Shown here: positions 32,115-40,303 of the stretch, piece after piece | Layout of the letters: each line of letters starts with the position of its first letter | How positions within the stretch are numbered: position 1 is the first letter of the stretch | Assembly (NCBI GenBank): GCA_963734865.1 | Contig: CAVTIV010000020.1 | Span: forward strand, 1-64,000 | From: CBDCUW01 sp963734865 | Lineage (GTDB): Bacteria > Planctomycetota > Planctomycetia > Pirellulales > Pirellulaceae | Length of the DNA stretch: 64,000 nt | Direction of reading: 5' to 3' | Translations under genes and position numbers: made by a program | The notes under the pieces: model-generated | What the model was told of the DNA's origin: nothing | The model's input: the letters and a program-made list of their open reading frames with translations, nothing else | Database searches by the model: none

Positions 32115-32600
32115 TGTCTACCCGATGGCAGCGAGAAAATGAACTTGAACCGGGGGAGGCAAGGGTGAACCGGGAGGCAAAGGTGAACCGGGAGGCAAAG
32201 GTGAACCGGGAGGCAAAGGTGAACCGGGAGGCAAAGGTGCCGTGCTAACGGTCTTACTGGCCATCGTGCTGTTGGTGAACGCTTGTGTCGTGATCCACTA
32301 GAACGCGTTGTCGGCGATCACCGGTATCCGCCGCGCCGGCGAGATGATCCATCGCCGCTGGATCGTCCTGTTGGTGCTGGGCGCACTGCTCGCGCACATC
32401 ATCGAAGTTTCGGTGTTCGCCGGCGGATACTATCTGCTGGACAAATTTGAATCGTGTGGCGGATTGCTCGATTCTGGTGGAAATGAATCGACCGATTACT
32501 GGTACTTCTCGTTCGTCGTTTACACATCGCTCGGTTTCGGCGAGAACCACGAATCGACGCGAAAGATAACAGTTTCCCACGTCCAAGCCGAGAATCCGAA
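32114..32600 (+). pseudogene. Two-pass ion-channel gene, broken, with collagen-like linker repeats
   Basis: An ATG at 32114 overlaps the kinase stop and reads MSTRWQRENELEPG. Then 18-base tandem units follow. In one frame they encode GEPGGK, a Gly-X-Y collagen-like repeat that runs straight into a membrane segment (LTVLLAIVLLVNACVVIH). Near 32155 an extra-G run (GGGGG for GGG) shifts the frame away from this. A TAG at 32298-32300 then interrupts it, and after 32308 the text RRWIVLLVLGALLAHIIEVS and YFSFVVYTSLGFGE is a pore helix with a filter-like TSLGFG. Homologous 2-TM potassium channels would continue with a second helix; here the match ends after GFGE. The gene thus has a frameshift, a stop and a lost 3' end. 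Confidence 0.65.
32164..32238 (+). repeat. 18-base tandem repeat, about four copies
   Basis: The unit GGTGAACCGGGAGGCAAA is repeated without change about four times. In one frame it codes (GEPGGK)n. Each unit also contains GGGAGG followed by GTG, a chance ribosome-site/start arrangement. Confidence 0.9.
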
Positions 32601-32683
32601 AATGGGCCCTTTCAACCCTGCAGTCGGGCGTACGCAAGGAAACTTTGTTTAAGATAGGGTCCTTCGTCCGCCCAGGAAGACTG

Positions 32684-35070
32684 ATGTCGTACAGGTCAAA
32701 TACCGCTGTCCCACTCCGCACCTGCTGCCTGGCCGCAGCATTATTGATCGTGGCAGCTCAGGCCATCGCCCAAAACCCAGCTTCGATCGATCGGCCGCAA
32801 CTGCTCTCCGGCGAGGGTGGTGTGATTCCGGTCCGGGTCGTCGATGGAAGAATTGTCGTTTCCTGTGACATCTCGGGGACTCAGCTGCGGGTCCCGGTGA
32901 ACCTGTGGCTCGATTTTGACGGGCCGTTCGGATTTCAACTTCACAATCAGGCGGCGGCGCCGTTACCGGCCGAGACGCAAAGCGGGCGACCGAGTCCGCT
33001 GACGCTGCACTTTCCCGATTTCAACCTCACAATTCCTCGCCGCGAACAGGGGCCCGAAGAACAGTTCGAGGCGTTCACGAAATACCACTCCCAAGAGATT
33101 GGCGAGAACGCGTTGGTCGGCGCGATCGGGGCTCGACTGTTGAAACACTTTGACGTGATCTTTGATCTGCCGCGTGGCCAGATCAGTCTGTTGCCGATCG
33201 GTGGGCTGGCCAGTTACCAGAGTGATCCGTCGACGGGCATCGTTGTGACGCCGGTCACGTTGCAAAACGATCGGGTTTGGCTACCGGTCACGTTGGAATC
33301 GGTCAACGGGCAGCTGCAGCGAGCGATGGCGATCGGATCGTCTCGCTATGACAGCATCATCAGTCGTCGATTGTGCAACACGCTCGGTCGACCGGCCGGC
33401 GATGTTGGACCGGTTCGTTGTGAGTCGATCGACTTCGCACCTTACGTCGCCTTTCGACCGGTCGATTCGGTGCCTTCCCATCCCGAGCAAGGGGCGGGCG
33501 TGTTGGGAATCAACGTACTCGAAAACTTTCGCGTTCATGTTGACCGTCAATCATTGTTGGTGACCCTGCAGAGTGCTCGTTCGCCATCCTTTCCCCAGGA
33601 AGAGCTGGAATGGTTTCAGGCGATGGTTGCCGGAGACGTTTCGCTGGTCCAGGACTGGCTACAGCAGTACAGCCAGACGCGATTGGGTCGCGAGGCCGCC
33701 GAGTTCTTGCTCACTTTGCTACTGGACAAACAGGCCGACGAACAGCAACTGCTGCAAGCGATTCAATGGGTCAACGACACGATGCCCAAAGACCTGAGGG
33801 CAACTCGGCTGTTTGAATTGATGGAAGAGTTGGTCAACGCGGGTCAGCAGCAGCTGGGAATCGCGGCTGGGAGCCTGGGCGTCAAGAGCAGCTCGCGCGG
33901 ACCGTTATCCAGATTCAAATTACAAGCTGCATGGCCGGCTGGGCGAACTGTTGCTGCCGACCGACAACCGCGAGGCCTGGCGACACCTCTTGTCGGCCGC
34001 GTTCGGGTTGCCCGAGGACGGAATGATCAATCTGAATCTCGGTCGCTGTTATGAGGCCGATGGCAAACAGAAGCGAGCCTTCAGCCGATACATTCAGGCG
34101 CTGGTGAAGGAAGAGAGTTCGGAGCTAGCGATGCGGGCGCTGACGCGGTTGGATGCCACATTACCAGCAGAGCAACGGATGACGATCGAGACGATCGACC
34201 GGATGATTTCGGGCCGTGTTCGTAACTATTCGGCACCCACCGCATTCGAGGTGGATCCCAACACTCGAACCAATCGCACCTGCCTGGTCGAGTTCTTTAC
34301 GAATGCCTACGTTGGCACCGAACAGCGCGGTGGCGCCGATCGGCGGCGCGCTGGGAAACCAAGGCGTGATCTCTCACTTTGGTAATCAGGAATGTGTGTT
34401 CCTTTCGTACCATTTGCCGGAGCCGCGATTGGAGCCGTTGGTCACGCCGCTTGCCCAGCACATGGCCCGCTGGCTGCTCGTTTCCGGACCCGCCATGCAG
34501 TTGGTTGACGGGGTCATTCCGGCACCGGGTGCGGGCAAGCATCGGCAGGCCGAAGAAATCTACGAGGAGACGCGCGACGCGGTCGTCAGCCGTTTGCAGA
34601 TGTGGACACCTTTCGATATCCGCACGACGGCAGAATTGAACGGCAATGCGCTTCGCGGTCACGTGGTGATTGATGGTCCCAATGTCGACCCGCTCAGTGG
34701 CGAGTTCGTCGTTCAGGTGATCATTGCTCAGCGCGGCGTGGTCTTTCACGGTTCCAGCGGGGTAGTGATCCACCGCATGTTGGCGCGTGGGATCGCCACC
34801 CCGGGATCGCTCAATGGGGTCGAATACCAGCCCGATCAACAGGGCAGGTTTGAATTCGATTTTGCTCGAGATCTGGCAGAACTGGAGGGAGAGAATGCGG
34901 CGTACCTGGATTCGCTGCGGGCCGGACGCACTGCCGGCTCGTCGCAAATGGGGTTGCGTATCGACCCCCACAGCGTCGAGCTGATCGTGCTCGTTCGTGA
35001 TGCCTCCAGCGGTGAAGTCGCGCAGGCGCATCAATGCCAGCTTGATCGCGAGGAGGGGCCTGGGCTGTGA
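32684..35070 (+). CDS. Secreted two-domain protein: retropepsin-like plus thioredoxin-like; two frameshifts
   Basis: A signal peptide (LAAALLIVAAQAIAQ) leads to a domain with the duplicated strand pattern of retropepsin-like aspartyl proteases (NLWLDFDGPFGFQLHNQ, NALVGAIGARLLKHFDVIFD, VLGINVLENFRVHVD). The catalytic DTG/DSG is replaced by DFDG, so activity is doubtful. From about 33880 the text continues in a second frame (ADRYPDSNYKLHGRLGELLL, then LLSAAFGLPEDGMINLNLGR, TPR-like). From about 34325 it continues in a third (FLSYHLPEPRLEPLVTPLAQ), a degenerate domain resembling LVELFTGAxCPPC..YHLHIPGPDPL thioredoxin-like proteins, whose CxxC seems lost. The joined gene would be about 795 residues and heads the long plus-strand operon; its stop overlaps the next start. 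Confidence 0.65.
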
Positions 35071-36596
35071 GTTCTGAACTTCGCCGCACCATCAATCGTG
35101 TCGTTGAAAACGCATCCGGCCAGATCGAGGCTGCCCAGCGTGAACGATTCATGCGATCACAAATCGGTACCGCGGTCGCGATGCTCGTTGTGGTACCGAT
35201 GACTGCGGTGACCGCTGAATTGCTGCGTCTGCTGATTGGCTTTCCCTTCCAATGGAGGCCGTCGCTGAACTGGATGATCGGACTTACGATCGCCGTTCCC
35301 CTGGTTTGGTTACTGACCCGAACTTTGCTCCATCGAATCGACGTCACGCGGCAGCGAGCGCTGGGCGCCATGGATGGACAACTTGGCGCCAGTGAGCGAT
35401 TGGTCACTGCGGATCAATTCTTGAACCAGCCGACGCGAGATGCATTCCAGCAGGCGGCGGTGGAGGACGCGTCGGATTGGGCACAGCGAGCCCGGCGTGA
35501 GAGTCTGGTCTCGGGTCCGCGCACCCGAATCAACGGTGGCGTGTCACTGCTTGCGATTCCGATCGCGGCCCTCGCGTTATGGTGTTCGACGTGGCTGGCC
35601 GGCCGAACCGCAGACGGGGTTGTCGAAATCGACTCAGCGCCAGCGATCACCATTGGGCAACAACCTTTACGTCTGACCGAACTTGAAAAAAAGAAGCCAC
35701 CGGAGCAGGTGGTCGATGAACGGAAAGAAACCCCACTGCCCGAGCGAATGTCCGATCGCCGCCCCGAACGTCGCTCCCACCCCAAGGCATCGGCAACGGA
35801 TGTTACCCCCGACAGTGCGGAAGAGTCGCGGGGCCAATTGGCCGATGGCGAGACCAGTGAAAGCCAGCAATCGTCGAATCCGTCCAGTGCTCGCGGCGAA
35901 CCTTCTTCCTCGGGTCAACCGTCGAAATCCGAGACGCCCACGTCGCGCAAGCCAAAGCAGCAACCGCAACGCCCTGACGACAAGGACCGCCCCGAACGAG
36001 AACGAAAGGAACAAGACGAACCATCCGGTTCCACTGCCGGCCAAGGTTCTTCGCGCGGGTCCAACAACAACGCGGCGGCAAGTGACTGGTCGAGCAAGAG
36101 TCAGATGGCCACACCCGATGACGAGAACATCGAGGATGAGGACGATGTTGATGATGATGACGAAGAACAAAAGTCACGCGGCGGCGTCCAGCCGAATATG
36201 CGTGATCGTCGCACTCCAGCGAACCGCGACTTGCAGATCGGATTTGGTAGTAACCGACCCAACCCAGACGCGAACGGACGCGGTGGCCCCAGTGGGCAAA
36301 AGAAATCCCGCGGCGTCGCCGCACTTGTGCTCGGCGTTCCCATTCCCGACCGAATTACCGGACAACCCAATAAAGGCCGAATTCGAATCACGCAGCAGCG
36401 GATTACGCCCGAGGCCGAGCAGAGCGATCTTGTGCTGGCCGAAGATCGCGGCCAGCGCAACGCCGCGGTGGGTCCGATCCACCATCCAGATTACGCTCCC
36501 TGGATTCAAGATTTCGTGCGGCAATATTTTCTCGATCGGCGAAACTCGCCGCCGACCGATCCATCCACCGACAAACAAGGATCCGGCAATCGATAA
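35067..36596 (+). CDS. Membrane protein with long acidic low-complexity linker
   Basis: A 509-residue protein. Two membrane segments lie near residues 36-57 and 68-88, and a third near 168-185 (LLAIPIAALALWCSTWL). From about residue 200 to 400 the sequence is low-complexity: Ser/Pro/Glu/Lys-rich, with DDENIEDEDDVDDDDEEQ. A short conserved C-terminal region (GRIRITQQRITPEAEQSDLV, IHHPDYAPWIQDFVRQYFLD) closes it. The GTG start overlaps the preceding stop. It occupies the usual place of an uncharacterised membrane partner next to MoxR/BatA genes in planctomycetes. I do not know its function; the C-terminus could bind the MoxR ATPase or be cleaved. Confidence 0.7.
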   Translation: MSSELRRTINRVVENASGQIEAAQRERFMRSQIGTAVAMLVVVPMTAVTAELLRLLIGFPFQWRPSLNWMIGLTIAVPLVWLLTRTLLHRIDVTRQRALGAMDGQLGASERLVTADQFLNQPTRDAFQQAAVEDASDWAQRARRESLVSGPRTRINGGVSLLAIPIAALALWCSTWLAGRTADGVVEIDSAPAITIGQQPLRLTELEKKKPPEQVVDERKETPLPERMSDRRPERRSHPKASATDVTPDSAEESRGQLADGETSESQQSSNPSSARGEPSSSGQPSKSETPTSRKPKQQPQRPDDKDRPERERKEQDEPSGSTAGQGSSRGSNNNAAASDWSSKSQMATPDDENIEDEDDVDDDDEEQKSRGGVQPNMRDRRTPANRDLQIGFGSNRPNPDANGRGGPSGQKKSRGVAALVLGVPIPDRITGQPNKGRIRITQQRITPEAEQSDLVLAEDRGQRNAAVGPIHHPDYAPWIQDFVRQYFLDRRNSPPTDPSTDKQGSGNR

Positions 36597-36692
36597 ACCT
36601 TCGGCGTGTGCTGGGCTTTGCCATTGGTTTACCGGACCCCATTTCCATTCCACATTGAAAACTCGTTCCGCAAAAAGTGACGACAAGAGATC

Positions 36693-37712
36693 ATGGTTTC
36701 CACAACGACGATTGAAGATCCAGCCGCCGCGCGAGAGGCGGCGGCTGAATTCCGACGAGTTCATCAAGACATTCGTGACGAAGTCTCGCGGATGATGGTC
36801 GGACAGGAAGCGGTCGTCGACGGCGTCTTGGCTGCACTGTTTGCCGCCGGTCACGTGTTGCTTGAGGGTGTGCCGGGATTGGGGAAAACATTGCTCGTCA
36901 GCTCGCTGGGCAAAGCGATTCACCTGAGCTTTAGCCGGATTCAGTTCACGCCCGATATGATGCCGGCGGATATTCGTGGCACCAACGTCCTCACCGAGAG
37001 CGAATCGGGGGGCACGAAACTGGAGTTCCAACCCGGACCATTGGTTGCCAACCTGGTACTGGCCGACGAAATCAATCGCGCCACGCCGCGAACACAGTCG
37101 GCACTGTTAGAGTCGATGCAAGAAAAGCAAATCTCGGTCGGCAATCGAACCATCAAATTGGCAGAACCCTTTTGCGTGATGGCGACGCAAAACCCGGTGG
37201 AACAGGAAGGGACTTATCCGCTGCCCGAGGCGCAACTGGATCGGTTTCTATTCAAGTTGATCGTCGGCTATCCGGCCGAAGAAGATTATCGAACGATCTT
37301 GCGCCGCACGACTGCCAATGAAGAGATCGAACTAAACGCAGTCGCCGACGCGGCAACCGTCGTTCGGATGCGAAGAGTGGTACGTGGCACGGCCGTTCCC
37401 GAACATGTCGAATCGGAAGCGATTCGGCTAGTGATGGCGACACAGCCGGGCAATGCCTATGCACCCGAAATCGTGAATCAACTGGTCGCATTGGGGGCAT
37501 CGCCGCGCGGCGTGCAATCATTGATCTTGGCCGGAAAGGTTCGCGCACTTTTGGAGGGACGGTTTGCCGTTGCCGGATCCGACTTGCGGGCTGTCGCCCA
37601 TGACGTATTACGGCACCGTGTGTTGATCAACTTTCAGGGCATGTCCGATGGCGTCACGCCGGATCATGTCATCAGCGAGGTTTTGAAGCACGTTGCCACG
37701 GTGGCCGGGTAA
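36693..37712 (+). CDS. MoxR-family AAA+ ATPase
   Basis: A 339-residue protein. Walker A is GVPGLGKT and Walker B VLADEINRATPRTQSALLES, with the conserved MQEKQ, the sensor-1 region (CVMATQNPVEQEGTYPLPEA) and arginine-finger-like QLDRF all clear. MoxR ATPases act as chaperones that insert cofactors or assemble complexes together with VWA proteins, and they are nearly always found next to DUF58/VWA genes, as here. Start ATG 36693 follows an AAGAGAT site and sits 96 bases after the membrane-protein gene. Confidence 0.95.
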   Translation: MVSTTTIEDPAAAREAAAEFRRVHQDIRDEVSRMMVGQEAVVDGVLAALFAAGHVLLEGVPGLGKTLLVSSLGKAIHLSFSRIQFTPDMMPADIRGTNVLTESESGGTKLEFQPGPLVANLVLADEINRATPRTQSALLESMQEKQISVGNRTIKLAEPFCVMATQNPVEQEGTYPLPEAQLDRFLFKLIVGYPAEEDYRTILRRTTANEEIELNAVADAATVVRMRRVVRGTAVPEHVESEAIRLVMATQPGNAYAPEIVNQLVALGASPRGVQSLILAGKVRALLEGRFAVAGSDLRAVAHDVLRHRVLINFQGMSDGVTPDHVISEVLKHVATVAG

Positions 37713-37777
37713 GGTTGTCCCACAGCGGTTCCTGAGGAGTGTCGAATCGCCTGTTTCGACAAATCGAATGCGACAAC

Positions 37778-38684
37778 ATGATCAACGATGACTTCAACCT
37801 GCTGGACCCCCACTTTCTTGAGCAGGCGCGGTGCGCTGAGCATTATCGCCCGTCGCGTCGCGCCGGCCGGTCGCTGGGCCGAGCATCGATCGCGGGACCG
37901 CGGCCAGGGGCTCGAGTTCCGTGACTACCGACCCTATTCACCCGGTGACGAGATGAAGTCCATCGATTGGAACATCTATCGCCGGTTAGGGCGTGTCGTC
38001 ATTCGGTTGTTCGAGGAGATGGAGGATTTGCCGATCTACCTGTTGCCTGATCTGTCACAAAGTATGTGGCAGGAAGATCGTCCTCGCGCCATCGTGGCAA
38101 TGAAAGCAGCGATCGGTCTCGCCTCGATCGGACTGGACCAACATGACCGCGTTGGAGTGTTCCCCTTCGGCGATACGTTGGATCTCAGCGTACGACCAAC
38201 CTCTGGACGCGGACGACTCAGTCTGCTGGCGGACGCGCTGACCCGAATCGCAAATACTTCGCGAACACAAGCCTCCGGCACCAATTTGTCGGCCGCAGCG
38301 GCGACCTTTCGCGGTCTTGGCCTGCGCGAAGGAATGGTGGTCGTGATCTCGGACTTCTTCGATCCCCGCGGCATCGACGTGATGCTCGCCGAATTGAAGC
38401 GACTTCGTCACCGCCTGTTGTTGGTCGCGATCACGCGGACAGAAGATCGCCAGCCCACGTTGCGCGGCGATGTTCGCGTCCGCGATTGTGAAACGGCAGT
38501 GACGCAAGACGTTTCGATCGACGATGCTGTGCTGCAACGGTATCGCGATGCCTATGACAGACACTTCGACAGTTTGCGGTCGTTTGTCCGCCAACGCAAA
38601 GGTGGATGGCTCGAAATCGATGCGGACACCGGTGTCATGGAACAGCTTGCGGCACTGTTCGAAGCTGGGAGGTTTGTGGCATGA
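37778..38684 (+). CDS. DUF58 (BatA-operon VWA-like) protein, frameshifted near the N-terminus
   Basis: About 300 residues. The first 18 residues (NDDFNLLDPHFLEQA) are in one frame from the ATG at 37778. Near 37835 the frame changes by one base and continues with LSIIARRVAPAGRWAEHRSR, then GLEFRDYRPYSPGDEMKSID, the DUF58 signature. A VWA-like fold with metal-site residues follows (LPDLSQSMWQEDR, then VVVISDFFDPRG). The shift removes only one base of register and all else is intact, so it may be a sequence error. DUF58 proteins bind MoxR partners. Its stop overlaps the next ATG by 4 bases. Confidence 0.8.
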
Positions 38685-40303
38685 GCTTCCCATTTCTCTC
38701 GGCCACAGCAGTGTTGGCTGGCATCGCTGCCATTGCCGTCGCGTTATGGTTCGCCCAACGGCTACGCGTCCAACATCGCGAAGTGGAAGTGCTGAGTACG
38801 ATCTTTTGGCAACAGGCATTGGAGGAAACGCGGGCGCACGTCTTTGTGCGGCGTTTTCGACACTGGTGGGCTTGGGCATTGTTGGTGACGATTGCATCGT
38901 TGCTGTGGATCCTGCTCGCTGCGCCCCAAGCCCATTCGCTCGATGGCACAAGGCATGTTGTGCTGATCAACCGCGGCCTGGATGACCAACAGCTTCGCCA
39001 GGACGATTGGAGACTGGCGATGGAGGTTGCCGGTTCATTGCCGGTTGGGGATCGTGAGATCATCGCCGTCGGGACCGAGCTGGAAACTCTGCTGCGTCCC
39101 GGCGAACCGCTGACACTGGCGCGACTGCGAGGCGAATTCGATTCGAGCCCGCGGCCAAGTGATCTCACGTGGGCGATCGAAACTTTGGCGGCGCGAGCCA
39201 CAACCGACTCGCCGTTGGCGATTCACGTGATCGGCGGCGCGCCGGTCGATCCAACGCGCCTCGCAACACTGCTGGCGATGTCCCGAGACGATGACCAGGG
39301 GAAACCGTTTCTGACAGTCGATCAAGTCGAACGCGACGCTGCTGATCTCGCTCTCAATCCCGTGTTGGCGACGTTGGGCGTTGCCGACTCGGTCCAGGGA
39401 AGCTGGGATTTGGTTGACCTCTGGATCGCGATTGCCGGATCCGATCCATCCGCCGTCGAAAACCGAATCGCGGCCACGGTCGAAGGTTCGCCGATCCGTC
39501 AAACGGCAACGCTCCGCGGCGATGGTCTGTTGGAACTCCGCGGGGTGCCCGCAAACGGAGCGACGATCGATATCGCGTATCAGGATCGAACCGTCGGTTC
39601 AATCACAGTCCCCAATCGAACCAAGATCCGGGTTCAAATCGATGCCGACGTGCCCGATACGATCCGCCAGTTGATCCAGCTCGATCCAGCTTGTGAGATC
39701 ATCGATGCAGATGCCGACGTCACGATCGGCTCCTCGGCCGACGCGAACTTTCGACTTGTCTCGGACGACGAGACCGCGATAGCGATTACCGCCGACGCCG
39801 AGGACCCCGAGGAAGCGCTCGCCGATTTGGTCGATCGGCTTGCCATCGAGCAGATCGATGCCACGGGAATTGCGGAAACCAGCGGGCGGGTCGTGGACGT
39901 GCAAGTGACGAGTGGTGACAAACGAACCATCGCAATCTGGAAGGATCTATTCACTTCCTCATTTGATTTTCAGGAAAGTCGCGCCTGCCCCGTATTTGTC
40001 GCCCGATCGATGCGATGGCTCGCCGATCGTCCGCCACTGGTGCCGTGGGCGGAGCTTGGCCAGCGTTTGCCCGAGAGTTCTCCCGAGTTCGGTCGCGTGA
40101 TCGACCAGCGGACTCAAACCGATGATGGGCGAACACTTCGAGCTGCTCGTTTGGCTGCCGATGATCGGATCGCAGCCAGCCTGCCCCGATTGCCCTTCGG
40201 ATCGCTGTTGGCTGGCATCAGCCCGATCACCTGGCTGGGTTTGGTGGTCTCGTTGTTGTTGGTCGGCGAGTGGGTGCTCCATCAACGGGGGCACATCCCA
40301 TGA
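38681..40303 (+). CDS. BatA-like membrane protein with aerotolerance N-terminal domain
   Basis: A 540-residue protein. The start (SFPFLSATAVLAGIAAIAVA) and the following segment FVRRFRHWWAWALLVTIASL form the BatA N-terminal aerotolerance domain (two membrane helices around HREVEVLSTIFWQQAL). The centre is a periplasmic region of repeated beta strands (GSPIRQTATLRGDGLLELRG), and a final membrane helix (LAGISPITWLGLVVSLLLVG) closes the C-terminus. ATG 38681 overlaps the DUF58 stop. Bat proteins are linked to survival under oxidative or envelope stress in Bacteroides and Leptospira; a similar role is inferred. Confidence 0.82.
   Translation: MSFPFLSATAVLAGIAAIAVALWFAQRLRVQHREVEVLSTIFWQQALEETRAHVFVRRFRHWWAWALLVTIASLLWILLAAPQAHSLDGTRHVVLINRGLDDQQLRQDDWRLAMEVAGSLPVGDREIIAVGTELETLLRPGEPLTLARLRGEFDSSPRPSDLTWAIETLAARATTDSPLAIHVIGGAPVDPTRLATLLAMSRDDDQGKPFLTVDQVERDAADLALNPVLATLGVADSVQGSWDLVDLWIAIAGSDPSAVENRIAATVEGSPIRQTATLRGDGLLELRGVPANGATIDIAYQDRTVGSITVPNRTKIRVQIDADVPDTIRQLIQLDPACEIIDADADVTIGSSADANFRLVSDDETAIAITADAEDPEEALADLVDRLAIEQIDATGIAETSGRVVDVQVTSGDKRTIAIWKDLFTSSFDFQESRACPVFVARSMRWLADRPPLVPWAELGQRLPESSPEFGRVIDQRTQTDDGRTLRAARLAADDRIAASLPRLPFGSLLAGISPITWLGLVVSLLLVGEWVLHQRGHIP

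Noticed and set aside
32164..32238. Tandem 18-base units as a CRISPR array
   Set aside because: There are no spacers between units and the repeat is coding in frame; it is a simple tandem duplication.
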